NCBI GenBank assembly: GCA_019925105.1
Contig: JAHGAU010000034.1
Location: 62,001 to 126,000 of the forward strand
Source: Niebla homalea
Lineage: Eukaryota > Ascomycota > Lecanoromycetes > Lecanorales > Ramalinaceae
Reading direction: 5' to 3'
DNA length: 64,000 nt
The notes beneath the pieces were generated by a model. It saw nothing but the letters and a program-made list of their open reading frames with translations. It made no database searches and was not told the DNA's origin. Shown piece after piece: positions 1-11,094 of this stretch (the first letter of the stretch is position 1; the number at the start of each line of letters is the position of its first letter). A program made the translations under genes and the position numbers.

Positions 1-457
1 CAAAGTTCTGTGGAGGGAACCGCTGACTGTTTGAAACATTGATGGGGAGGCTGTCATATTCGAAGATCTTATGAGTCTGGTCGCATGCAGATTCAATGTC
101 CGTCGACCATCCTTCAATTCTAGATGCACCACCGATTGGACCTCGATGATCATAAGGGGCGGGCGGTTGCTCGTCCGAAATAGATCGAACCTGGATCGGG
201 GAAGTTCGCGGTCTCGCAAGGCCCTCATCCAGAGCCTGCCGTTTGATTGCCTCAGGCCCGCCCCTCACGCTTGGGTACCATGCCTGCTGAGCATCTCCAT
301 GATCGCTAGCAGCCCCGAAAAGGACATGAGATCTGCGCCATCTCGAAGCCGCTCACACGAGCTGTGGACCTTCACTGATCAGTGACACATCATCGCTTCG
401 ACCAGCCCCCATGACTGGCTTGCCATTTGCCAATGCAGGAATCCTCATGCTCGCCAT
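1..457 (-). CDS. 5' part of an unidentified protein-coding gene (runs off the left edge)
   Basis: Read on the minus strand, an ATG at 457-455 opens a short exon (457-357) beginning MASMRIPALANGKP. It is followed by a 51-base GT-AG intron (356-306, donor GTGAGC, acceptor CTAG). The next exon stays open from 305 to base 1, about 101 codons, in the frame the splice predicts. The product is hydrophilic and rich in Pro, Gly and Arg, with no signal peptide or membrane segment in the visible part. I do not recognise the family. Support comes from the consistent splice phase and the long open frame; the branch point is weak and the 3' part lies outside the window. A 104-codon frame on the opposite strand is its shadow. 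Confidence 0.42.
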
Positions 458-499
458 CGCTACTTCCTTGTGGAAAACAATCTCACTGGCATCCAAGCC

Positions 500-865
500 T
501 CAGTAGTAAGAGTCCAATAGGCTCCTTTGGGTCCTACGATTCCCGAACAGCCTCCGAAAGTCTAGAGCCGCTTGTGGTTTGTCTGCTACATATAGCGGGA
601 TGACCATGTCATGCGGCTCGTGAAAGAGCTGGGGAGTTTGGCAATACGCTACAGCACCACAAAACGCAGTTTGAAGGCCGTCAGCAGCTCGTGCGACGCG
701 CTTCTGTGGTGAATTGTCGAAAGACCGCAAGGTCAGGTGCTTGGTGTGGGGGCCGAGGCAAGGTGCCCATGCTGGGCATATACGTGAACGAGCTGATTGG
801 CAACATATGGGACCTGGATTGAGTGCGGCTGGAAAAATTCGAAGATTTCTGAAAGTACTTCGCAT
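500..865 (-). CDS. Short hypothetical ORF, possibly a terminal exon
   Basis: An ATG-started frame of 121 codons on the minus strand. Its second half reads more protein-like than its first (for example VIPLYVADKPQAALDF and a basic LFGNRRTQRSLLDSYY C-terminus). The real gene may therefore enter this frame through an unseen splice from an upstream exon near 700-930, where another frame also looks coding. A TATA-like TATAAAT lies just upstream of the ATG. No family recognised; low certainty. The 725 bases to the left end of the next gene (866-1590) show only short discordant frames. Confidence 0.2.
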   Translation of the reverse strand: MRSTFRNLRIFPAALNPGPICCQSARSRICPAWAPCLGPHTKHLTLRSFDNSPQKRVARAADGLQTAFCGAVAYCQTPQLFHEPHDMVIPLYVADKPQAALDFRRLFGNRRTQRSLLDSYY

Positions 866-1590
866 TTATAGAAGGTCGGTAAGCCAAGTGGAAGATGTGG
901 AATCATAGATAGTGCAAGCGACAGCACGGCTACACCTGAAGCTGAGTGTATCGTGCCTCGTCTACAGTCTGGCGATCTTGTACAGCTCTAGCAAGTGTGA
1001 GAGTTGTTACAGCTTCACGGTCATTCTTGGTGAGGCGAGCCACAGCGGGGTACCTAAGATAGGTGATGCACAGGGTGCTGCTCGCGGCTGCTGTCCACGC
1101 CCGTGGCGGACTCCCTTTGCACATCCTACATAATCGTCGATAACAAGCAATAACGATGCACGTCTGGGAGCATTCATGAAGAGATTTCTCACAGCAATTC
1201 ATTGTCTATTATTACGGACGAGGAACATGTCCGTGTAGTGTATTGTATGTCGCAACCCATTGAGATGGATTGAATCAAAAAAATCAAAAACAGAAAGGAT
1301 CGCCGCCTGCTCGCAATAGCTATCATATCCACCAAAGACTCCTGCATACTAGGGTCTATCGCCCCAGCGCGTCTGATCATCCCTGAATGCTCCCTTTACA
1401 TAGACCTCGACAAACGCCATCACCTCTCCCGTTCGAAACAACAGTCGCATTCCAGTACCAAAGCCCAGAAACTTCAAAAATAGTCAGGCCTATCCAGCCA
1501 CGATACTACTCTTGAAGCTCCATCGTTCAACACGCTCGGGACTCTTGAATGGGCCTATTCGGCACAATCCAAGGCTGCTGGTGGTGTTGT

Positions 1591-2544
1591 TCACAGGTCT
1601 GCAGGGCCTTGAGCCCGTGTGCGCATGGCGTGTGTCGATGGGGCGGGCGCCTTCTTGGCAATGGTTTTCTTGCTGGCCTTGCCAGCGACGGACAGTTCCT
1701 CCTTGCGAGGTCGGCCTCGCCCACGTTCCCCTTTTGGTGCTGGGGTCTTCTTGGCAGTCTTTGGCTTCGGAGCTGCCTTGCTGGTGGAGACTTGTCCGCC
1801 CTTGCGAGGACGACCTGGCGCGCGTCGCTGTTGAGCTGGCGCCTTGGATGGCTTGGGCTTGTCAGTGGCTTTGCCCTTGCCCTTCTTGTCCCTGGCGGCT
1901 GCCCCGTCCTTGCGAGGTCGGCCCTTCTTTGCTGGTGGTGGTGGTGGTGCAGACTGCTCTGCGGAAGTCTGGTCGGGCTGCTCACTTGCTCCATCGATAT
2001 ATGGAGCCCCAGGATGGGGTGGTGCATGCAAGTGCTCTGCGATCCAGACTACGCCGCGATTGTGGATGATCATCCCCACCCCTGTACCTTCCAGCTCAGG
2101 CCTATACTCTGGGTTCCAGAACTGCCTAAGCTTCTCTGGCGGCGGGGTGTTGAAGCCCATTTCTTCCTCTGGGACCAGCTGCCCAGTCGCAGGGTCTGTG
2201 GGCCAGTGGTGGTTGTCAAGGATCCCGTCCCTGTTCTGAGCTTGAAACGCCTGCATTGTCATCAGCTAGGTTGAGTCACATCTCTGTATTGGCGTGCTTA
2301 CGATGAAGGCATTGACCGTTTCCGGTAGTGCGGGCCTGAGCTTCTTCATGGCTGGCCCTTCCTCTGGCTCGTCTGTGTCGTCCACAGACCTCTTCCTGGA
2401 AGGGTTTCCGACCTGTGGAGGCGGCATTTGGAGCTGGCCGAAAAAAGCTCGTGGAGTGCCATGACCCAAGGAAGCTTGATAACACAGTTCGAATCTGTGT
2501 TGGTTGGTGAGTTCAAGCTGCAATGCAGCAGGATTGGTGTCCAT
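1591..2544 (-). CDS. AT-hook DNA-binding protein
   Basis: Two exons, 2544-2302 and 2250-1591, joined across a 51-base intron (donor GTAAGC, acceptor ATGCAG, phase 0), give a 300-residue protein. The C-terminal half carries three AT-hooks, each with the GRPRK core (KKGRPRKDG, APGRPRKGG, GRGRPRKEE), separated by Lys/Ala/Pro-rich linkers. The N-terminal half has basic patches (PSRKRS, AMKKLRP) that could be nuclear localisation signals. AT-hooks bind the minor groove of AT-rich DNA and usually belong to chromatin-associated proteins; no second catalytic or DNA-binding domain is visible. I start at MDTNPAALQ; a longer reading frame exists upstream, but its extra residues look like 5' leader. Six copies of an AATAACACTT-like element lie upstream. 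Function beyond DNA/chromatin association is not evident. Confidence 0.72.
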
Positions 2545-2817
2545 GTTTAGGGTTGGTAAGAAAAGGAAGTTGGTGCTGGTGAAAAGGTGTAGATAGGACT
2601 GAGACAAAGGGCACGGCGAGCTTGGTATTCTCCAGAAGAAAGTGTAAGGTGAGTGGTGATAAGTGAGTAAGGCAAGGTTGAATCGTTGTGTTCAGCCTTA
2701 GAGATGCAGAAGTTCTGATGGAGGATTGGTCTTGGTGAGGTATCAGAAGTCAGAAGTTGCCGTGAGTTGAAGGACGGAAGAAATTCTGGGGGGGGAGGTG
2801 GCCTTTTATGCACCCTC

Positions 2818-2897
2818 AATAACACTTCGATAACACTTGAGACTCAATGACACTTCAATAACACTGCACTCCCAATAACACTTCAATAACACTTCCA
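2818..2897. repeat. Cluster of six AATAACACTT-like direct repeats upstream of the AT-hook gene
   Basis: Six imperfect copies of AATAACACTT (reverse AAGTGTTATT) occur within about 80 bases, spaced roughly 10-16 bases apart, about 270-350 bases upstream of the AT-hook protein start codon. They may be a degenerate microsatellite or an array of binding sites. They lie outside any convincing reading frame. Confidence 0.6.
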
Positions 2898-5100
2898 GGT
2901 GAATGGGAAGTGAATGCCGAGGTAGTGATAGCCGAAGTTCCCCCGTACGAGACGGCTCGAAGTGGTGACAAGGATTGCTTGACTCTGCTCAGTACTTGAG
3001 AGCAGTGTATATTTTTAGCTTGATGAAACAGCTTTTACTTGGGTAATGAAGGACTCTTTGCTGATAGAGGTAGGGGATGCACGAGATCAAGTAGAGGAAA
3101 AAGAGATAGCAAGATTATTCACTCGACCGCGGATTGCCGAATAAGCCCCGTGGAAGTGTCACTCGGCCAAAGGCTCAGCAGTGATGTCACTGTAGTATGT
3201 CACAACCCACCATGAATGCTCGAATGAGGGGTAGCCCTGTTCTCACTATCACCACAAGCTCGGCGTCTCCGTGGCTGAGCAACAATACACATGTGCCCAA
3301 ATGAGTCACATCTATTTGTGCAGCTTGTCACCTGCATTACATTATTGTGTTCTTCACCGGGGTTGTGACTCGCGTCTGGGCTAGTCCGAGTCAGGTTTGA
3401 AGTAATCAAGACTTGAAGTACGTCTCTACTAATCTCAAGGAATCAGCAATGATTTCTGAGATGGTGAGGTACCTGATGCAAGATAAAACTCATGACATAC
3501 ACGAGAAGGCAGATCTCCTATTCATATCTTTTCAGCCGTTGAAACAATCAATGGGCGAAACAGCGACATAATGTTTGATATGCAATAAGGGGCCATGGTA
3601 ACCTTGTCTTACAATCCCGCTATTCGTCTACAAGATTGCGGGGCAGCTTCGCACTCCACCTAACGCCACTCTAGGCCCGTAACAAATAACATGATGGACT
3701 AGAGTAACTAGGGGTACCGGATGTCTAAGCGTGTTGAGCCCAAGTACACCAGAGACTCCCAGAATTAAATTGCAAGCCGTATCAATACGCCTGGGATGTA
3801 GACACAAGCTCCAATCTCAAGATACCAAGCCAAAGCTGGTATCAACGCCTGCATTGGCCTGAAGCCCCATGTCTGAGAGTGGCGACGACAGTACCGAGAA
3901 ATTGACTTTTGTGATTGGTTTTGCTATGCATTTAATAGAAGACTTCCCCATGCTGTTGAAGCAGAGTGCGATCGGGCACGAGGCAAACCTTTATTATCCA
4001 CCTTCTCTCTATACCAGGGTGTATGGGAACTTCCATTTGCTCTTAACCTAGTTTGGAATTCCCATTTGTAGACCTTAGAGTCTTTGCCCCGTATCGATTC
4101 GTTGTTACTGTGCTTGCTGCGTGCTATGGAGTACATGGGCACTGATCTGAATTCTCATCTTGAGTGCATGACAACTGCCTACCGAGGTACTGTTCGACCC
4201 AAAGCTGTGTCCATTTTCTGTTCAAGCCCGCTGATGACTTCGGCAGCGTTGCAGATTCATGTGTCGGGTCGCTTGCCTTGGTGAATACGTATTGTGAATT
4301 GGTGTTGCAGTAGACTTGGACGGGAAGCCTGAGGGAGTGTATATTAGTGTATTACTCCCCACTTCTCTTTTCTGACTTCGCACTACAAAAATTGTCCCCA
4401 GACTTGCACTCATCACAAGGCCTTTGCTCGCTATCTGGTTCGGAGGTGACTGAAGCAATGATGGATTTGTGTTCATGAGCAGTCTATGATAGCTACAATC
4501 CTTTGGCAGGGGCCTTGTTATTTTCTAGATATTTATATGAGGAGGTCAAAGAGCAACACCGAACCGATCAAACGTACCAGCTTCAAATCTCAACGACTGT
4601 GCCATAACGATTAGAACATCTCGACCTATTCCCCGGGGTTGCAAGCACGATAGAAGTCAACGGAGGTGTCGCAGGCCAAACAACAGGATGTCTGCCTGCA
4701 AGGCAAGATGTGGGATTGGTGGAAGGTATTCCATCTTAGGGTAGGGTCTAGCAGCAGTATACCAGCATCATGAGGGGGTCGGATCTACGCTACGTACACC
4801 ATGGGCAGCGGAAAAAGCGCGAAAGACCTTCTCAAATCTGTCTCCATACAGAGCCACAATAAGACGGCAGAACTCCGCCGTCGCATGGCGTGAATAGCTT
4901 CCTCGCCTTCCCCAATTCATTGGCCTTCTGTCGAAAGAATCTGCATGTGACGTGCTATCGACACGTTCAGCAAAACATCACCAGTGACATACACACGGAT
5001 ACTGGTCACTGCGGCACTAAGGGTAATAAGCACGAACAGCGAAATTCGAGCGCGGAGCGGACCTTTGCTGGAAATCAAGCATGGTAGGAATTCCATCAAA
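2898..5100. other. Gene-free stretch
   Basis: About 2.2 kb with only short, mutually contradictory frames of 92 codons or fewer, and no recognisable protein motif. It is visibly more AT-rich than the right half of the window. I see no gene here. Confidence 0.5.
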
Positions 5101-6100
5101 CAAGGCCATGCCGATTTCTTAGATCTGCCTGGCGAGCTTCACAAAAAGATTCGCAAGCACTTTCTCCAACAAGAGTCTACTCTATCACCTGGCCTAAGAG
5201 CCAACCGCGCTATCACCTGCCCCAGCTCCCCCAAGCTTACAGCGGGGCAAACAAGACCAAGCCAGGCATTCGGGGGGTATCGCGCCGCGTAATGTAGTCT
5301 ATTCATCGCCAGAGGTCCCCTATCGCCACGCTCTGGGTCTGCCAATTATGTACCCGAAGCATCAACGGTCTTGTACGGCAAATGTACCTTCGGCTCTGAC
5401 CAGCTCACCTCGCCCAAATTCTTCACCGCGGATTTGACGGTTTGGAATAAAGCCAGCATCACCTTCTTAGCCATCAGATACCACACCTACGGCGACCCTC
5501 TCGTTCGTGAGAATGGAAAGTACACGAGAAAAGTTGATGAGGCACTCGACAATTTCTGCTACCAGATCACTGACAACTGCACCTAATTTACTCATCTGAG
5601 GCTCAACCCGACGCGTCCAAACTCACATCCCCAATATGTCCGCCGCTGCGTCTTGGAGTTCATTTATCGCCAAAGGTCTCCCATCCCCATCGCCATTCTC
5701 TGGGTGTGCCGTGCTATGTATTCCATCTCAGGAGAGTGGTGCCCTGATTCTTCGGCAGTGTAAACGGATTGCGGGACATTGCCGTGTACTTGCTCTTCCC
5801 TTACATGGAATCCCAATGCCTACGCTAAAGGGGCCATCAAACTATACCAGACGCGCCCGCGTTCAACGACTGCCTGGAGCACTTTCAATAATTTGATTAC
5901 GATAGTCTCAACATCAGATAATCCAATGAAACGCTTGTTTGTCGATCCCGGGCGGAAGGTGTGCCCCATTCGGATGCGAGAAGATGGAGGTGTCAAGAGG
6001 ACCCTGCTCTGGCGGCGATGCTGTCTAGAAGCCGATGACGACAGATTCGGTGAAAGCTTCCATGCACCTGATCCCGGTACATTCGATGGGTTCAAGTCCA
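5101..6100 (+). pseudogene. Decayed 2EXR/F-box-like gene
   Basis: The frame at about 5115-5160 reads FLDLPGELHKKIRKHFL, a degraded match to the LPxELRxxIYxxxL signature that opens the 2EXR/F-box-like proteins elsewhere in this window. Further pieces follow with in-frame stops: VLYGKCTF near 5370, KVDEALDNFCYQ near 5535-5570, a stop at 5584, then YVRRCVLEFIYRQRSPIPI after it and another stop near 5761, then more open frame to about 6180. The bases around 5299-5355 and 5662-5725 are imperfect copies of each other, so part of the relic is internally duplicated. The family is known for LPxELR-type N-termini; assignment to it is inference from one motif and the position of the VLY segment. Confidence 0.4.
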
Positions 6101-6497
6101 GGCATCTCTTAAAGGCAAAAGTGGAGTTGTTCCATCTTCAAGGCTTGATATTTAGACCTTGCAGCCAACATCGTTCTTGAGGTCGAGTAATACTCTTCCG
6201 GTCCATTGTCGCTTATACGCCCACCTGAAGTAGAGCTACGATTTCTGGATCTAAAAGAAGCTCTCGGATAGTCAGATAATATATGCCGATGGTGATCGGC
6301 TGATCGACTCATTCCATTCACCCGATCCCCGCACTGCCATTGGACCTTCAATTTCAATTTGCTAAACTACATCTGGCAAACACTCCTTTGTACTGGATTG
6401 CGACTTATTTTATTAAATATATATCTGTGTACGGACCCGTGGGTCTTTTAGTATAGGCTGACTTGGGGGTCTCCGTGAACATCACAAGCTTGACTGA

Positions 6498-6712
6498 ACG
6501 GGGAAGACCTAGGTTCCAATCATGCTCCGGCGAGAGGAGAACACCTAGGTTCCATTCAGGCTCCGGTGAGAGGAGGACACCTAGGTCCCGTTCAGGCTCC
6601 CGCGAGGGGAGAACACCTAGGTCCAGTTCAGGCTCCCGCGAGAGGAGAACATCTAGGTTCTATTCAGGCTCCGGTGAGAGTGAGAAGACCGAGGTTCCGC
6701 CCAGGCTCTCGC
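6498..6712 (+). repeat. 36-bp minisatellite, about six units
   Basis: A tandem array with a 36-base period; each unit contains an ACCTAGGT core, a TTCAGGCTCC segment and a GAGAGGAG or GAGGGGAG segment. Divergence between units is modest. Because 36 is a multiple of three, the array is open in one frame and would encode 12-residue Arg/Ser/Gly-rich repeats of the type RTPRFHSGSGER. It sits immediately before gag-like sequence, so it may belong to a retroelement or to a neutral satellite next to it. Confidence 0.8.
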
Positions 6713-6753
6713 GAGGGGATAACAATCATGCTGAATGCTGAGGACTCCTTTCT

Positions 6754-8604
6754 GTGACAATATACCGCAAAGAATACAAGGTTGCTCGCCTCGCCAAGGA
6801 AGGGATGGCCATCACGCGTAAAGGCTTGGCTCGCTTTCACAGTCCGGACACGGAGATGCGATACCGAGACTATGTGATGGGCCTCGCGATGAAACCCAGT
6901 CGGACTCCCCAACGATGGCGCGTGGCAGAGGGCACGGATGCGAAGAGGGTGGATGCGGAGACGGCAGCACTGATCGATCTCGCCCACGACCGACCGAACA
7001 AAGTCAACGACCCTTGCTTTCGATTGACCGATGCAAGTGTGATGGCGACCGTCCTCCAAACGCATGGTCTACGCCACGCACCGGAAGAAGGGGAGACGAT
7101 GACATCCGGAAGCCTGCCCGAAGATAAGTCCCTCTCGATGCCAACTGGCCAAGTTCATCAGGAAGCGGACAGATACATACAGGGCAGTGCCGCAGGGGCT
7201 TTGGAGCCTCTTAGCGCCGAGGAGTCCGCTGCACGGCTAATAGCTGTCGGCGAAGCGAGTCGAGCTGTATAGGAACTATCCGAGCGAGATAAAGTTATGC
7301 TTACATTCAAAGAGTCTTATAAGAAATGGCACACCACCGAAGGCTTAACCACGGAGGACCGGACTACCTTTAAGTAAACGGCCCGCCGATTAATTAACAT
7401 CCTCCTAGACGAAGACATCTGCTTAGTGTCCACGACTACTTTGAACCAGCCATGCATGATGGTCAATGTGCCCAAGGGACATGCCAATAAAGCCCGCCTT
7501 TTCCAATCCCAAGTCAATGAAGAGGAGGCCAGGGTGGCCAAATTGCGAGGACAAGGTCCAGTGTACATCATCAAAAGCGGCCTCGCGGCCAAGGATTGTG
7601 TGCGGCTAGCTATCAGGTCTTTTACCAAAGACCGCTGACTTGGGGACGGTAGAGGCTTCAATACTACCAAGTAGCGCAGTTCTATGTATACCTATGGATC
7701 TTTTTTCTAATCGGATGGGCGTGTCCTTGGATGCACTTCGTCATCTTGTACTTGATCATTGTCCAAGGGTGTTCGGTACCCGTGATAATGGGAATAGCGG
7801 ACGGTATCTGTGGTGGACCATATCGTGCCCCACAAGACGAAGCTCCTGCCGATCCAGATTTTGGGCTCCACAAAGTACCCCTTAGCAAGGTTTAGACGCG
7901 CAGATACCTAGCCATTACGAAAACCTGATGAACTGTCACACGAGATTACGGGACGCTGTTGAGCCTGAGCCGAGACGTCCTCATCTGGCTCAGCTGTATC
8001 AGATCTAAAGTGACCATGGATTCTCTCTCCTGCGCCAAGATTGCGTCCTGTCTCAAAGGTAGAGCTCAAGCCTGGTATGCGCAGAAATGCAAATTTGATC
8101 CCTCCGCCGTCGCAACGCCTTTATATCTCTTACACGCCCTAGAGGAGGAATTCAAGCTCAAGGCTGTCTCGGCTGAGATGAAGAAACACACTTTCCCCGC
8201 CCTTAGCGCATATTCCGAGCTTGAGGTGCAGGACTATGTCAAGCTATTCCTGGTGCTAGGGGCTCACAAAGGCTGGCCGGCATCGCTAGCGCTGAAGAAA
8301 GTGTGGATCATGCTGCCATGGCGGCTGAGGGTGAGTCTGTTGTGGATAGCTTGAAGACAGCCAAACGCAAGGAGAGAACGAATCCAACCACCTCAAATCC
8401 TAATGCATCACAGCAGAGACCGCAAAATTTATCTAAGCTTTCGTACGAACCTCAGAACTCCCCCCCCAGCCAAGCAAGAGAAGCAAAGGCCAACCATGGA
8501 GATTCCATGGAGTGCTTGAAGAACGGTAGAGTAAGCTTCACTACCTCAGAGTCAACTGCATCCCAGAGACCGCAAATTCTACCCGAGACTTCCCACCTTC
8601 CTTA
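6754..8604 (+). mobile_element. Decayed retroelement with gag-like segments
   Basis: A run of frames broken by stops. The most diagnostic part is at 7959-8354, where SCLKGRAQAWYAQKC is followed by LHALEEEFKL and then VQDYVKLFLVL. This order resembles the capsid region of LTR-retrotransposon Gag proteins (LKGxAxxWY followed by an xxLxxEF helix). The preceding frames (6754-7272 and 7280-7640) are Lys/Glu-rich and may be the N-terminal part of the same polyprotein. Frames from 8303 to 8604 contain two imperfect copies of a Ser/Gln/Pro segment (QRPQNL and QRPQIL). I found no reverse transcriptase, integrase or clear LTR pair inside the window, so the element is partial or too decayed to delimit. 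Confidence 0.4.
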
Positions 8605-9182
8605 AATCCCACCCACTGCCCCCTTTGATTCCTCTAGCTTGGCTCTCCTGGACTATCCAGACATGCCATGGGTCAACCAGTCATTCTCTGATTTCAATCT
8701 GATCAACAATTACGGCCCCACTCCGACAACACCTGAGATATCAACTACACCAGAAGTCCCAGTGCTCTCTACAGGCAACACCATACCTTCCGTACAATCT
8801 CAATATCTTCTTCACTTAAACGGGGCCGGTCTAATACATCTAATAGATCTATTCGCTCTCTGCCGATACCCGAATCATCTTCACTTGTGGGCGACACGCT
8901 GTCTCCCCGCATAACTCGAGCTCAAAGCGAATGGTCACCAGCGATTTACCATAGATCAGAAAACGCCGGGATATGTATCCATCGAGTCACTGAATACATT
9001 GGGTGAGTTCAAAGCAATGGCGCATTTGTATTATGCTCATATGCCTTTATACTGGAGGCCAAGTATGCTGAGGGATCAATCGTGAATCATGGTGGTCTGG
9101 TATTAGGGCGGTGAGGGATACGCTGAAGGGAGCTGAAGTGCAAGCCGAAAATCTGTTGCGTGTCCACCCAGTGTATGTATAG

Positions 9183-9590
9183 TCACGGATCCGTCAGTGT
9201 TGCAAATGAACCAAATCGTCGAGAATTATTTGATCTACGACGAGCTGGCATTAATTGAATGGCTGGCGGGCGTTGTACTTTGTAATCATTTAGCTCTGAT
9301 TCAGGTTCTTCGATTGATGGCTGTTCTGAGCCTCTCCTAAGATTTGATACTCTGTCCTTAATGTCTGTCGTATCCCTTTGCATTTGCTACATGTCCTAGT
9401 TCATACCATTCATCTCAGCTACGAGATTTCCCATTCCAGACATGTCTGTTTGTGTCGGACCCGTCAACGCTTCGGGTAGGGATTGAGGGTCCCAGCAAGC
9501 TGATCTATGTCGATTAGGTGATGACGCAGGGCTCGTTTTGAACAGCATAATTCTGAACACGTATGACGACGTACTCGATGTTCGGATCAT
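9183..9590 (-). pseudogene. Coiled-coil-like ORF relic interrupted by TAG codons
   Basis: On the minus strand two open stretches (9590-9396 and 9383-9183) lie in one frame and are separated only by two TAG codons. The flanking residues (GNLVAEMNGMN before, QMQRDTTDIKDRVSNL after) form a continuous heptad-like hydrophilic helix, so the stops look secondary. CAG-to-TAG changes would fit C-to-T mutation of the kind produced by repeat-induced point mutation, but two events prove nothing. The region to 10236 otherwise holds only short frames, the longest being 117 codons at 9658-10011 with no recognisable motif. Confidence 0.25.
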
Positions 9591-10236
9591 TCGTCGCCAA
9601 CATTTCTTGTAATTTGCGATTTACTTAGCAATTAGGATTTAAGATTTACTCATCAACATGCAATTTGCTCAGCACCCAATACTCACCAATACCACGATCT
9701 CATCATACAAAATACATTTTCGGCGCTTTATACCCATATCTCGCTCTGGAGCCACTCACGACGTCGCTGTCGCCAATACCTCGCATTCGCCAACCACCTG
9801 CAACACGACCAACTGTCCGACTTCTTCAATTCCTTCAATTCCTGTTCTTTTTGCATGTAGCAAACGTTTCAAGCAAGCACAACACGGACGCATGCAGCTA
9901 CAACACGAGCGTGACGCGAAAATCTTCACTCTCGCCGCATCACTGCCAGAACGTGGATATCGACGAGGACGTTGGCTTTTCTTGAATGTTGACGGGATGT
10001 TATTACGGTGATGGCTACGAATTATTTCAACAGCGAGGGCTAAGGCTCGATCAGGCTTAGCGGCTATGACGTGAAGAAAATGAAGGACAAGCTATCTGCC
10101 CGGGTGTATTGAAATACACCCGTCATGCGAGTGTCTTGGCAAGGCTTGCATGACGGCTCAATAATACTTCCTGCGGGCAACCCCATGCCTACACCTAGGC
10201 TGACAACTCAATGCCCATGCACAGTCTAGCATAGTA

Positions 10237-11094
10237 TCACCGGGGATGTGTCACGCGTTCACCGGTTAGGATTTCAGCGTGAACGTCATTCGTAAAGTTT
10301 CCAGGAGCCAAGGAGTTAGTGTCAGAAGGGTCTTCTTGCCTATGGAGATCTCTGTATGCCCATACCATTGGCACAGGCTTGATGGCCGCAGAGTCGTCTA
10401 ACACAGAGAGAGCTGACGGTCTGGTCGCGTGTACAGGGCCCGATAATCGAGCCTCGTTTGCCGTGGAATCACGGGAAGCAATGACCTTAGACCCTTCGTT
10501 CGCGGAGTGAACTCGCTTCAAAGATAGGTTATTCGCAAGTGCTGATAACTGAAAGTTCGAGACATTTGAACTCTTGCCGTGGCTTCCCCCACCTTTTCGA
10601 CTGGCATTTTTGAATGTCCCACCCGCGGAAGCCTCAAGATCCGAAACTTTAGCTTCGCCATTAGCGCCACTCGGTAGTGCTTCATTCGCATCTAATGAAC
10701 GGTTCATTGAATGGAGGCCTTGGCCAGGGTATTTGGAGCTTTGTCTCACCCATGAATGTAGAATGGTCTTCTCATGTGGAGCCGTATGATCACGTGGAAG
10801 GTTACCGCTGGCGGTACTTGCTGTCCACACGGGAATAGACGCTGACAGCCGGCCTGAGAGGCCATCACAAGGTGCGAGCGCTCGAATAGCTGCACATCTT
10901 TGGTCAGCATCGATATTGGGTTCCCAAATACTACAGCTCTCATGAAGGTGACTGCGTTCTGTGAATGCCTTCGCGGGTAGACGCGCAGGGAGTGCTTTCT
11001 CCACCTCTTTTTTGGCTTCTTGACCCTGTAGTACCCTTGTCAGTATTTCTCTGCTTGGATATCTGGTCTCCAGGCTCAGAGGTCTTCGGATCAT
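10237..11094 (-). CDS. Hypothetical protein, Ser/Ala-rich
   Basis: An uninterrupted ATG-started frame of 285 codons, the longest in the gene-poor left part. The product is hydrophilic and low in aromatic residues, with Ser/Asn/Gly-rich segments (ASRKGGGSHGKSSN) and scattered basic residues. It has no signal peptide, no membrane segment and no recognised domain, and looks mostly disordered. It may be one exon of a larger gene or a chance frame in decayed sequence. The antisense strand has only short frames. Confidence 0.33.
   Translation of the reverse strand: MIRRPLSLETRYPSREILTRVLQGQEAKKEVEKALPARLPAKAFTERSHLHESCSIWEPNIDADQRCAAIRALAPCDGLSGRLSASIPVWTASTASGNLPRDHTAPHEKTILHSWVRQSSKYPGQGLHSMNRSLDANEALPSGANGEAKVSDLEASAGGTFKNASRKGGGSHGKSSNVSNFQLSALANNLSLKRVHSANEGSKVIASRDSTANEARLSGPVHATRPSALSVLDDSAAIKPVPMVWAYRDLHRQEDPSDTNSLAPGNFTNDVHAEILTGERVTHPR

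Noticed and set aside
1549..2274. 241-codon plus-strand frame
   Set aside because: It lies exactly antisense to the AT-hook gene exon, is Trp/Cys/Leu-rich and reflects the complement of Lys/Pro/Ala codons.
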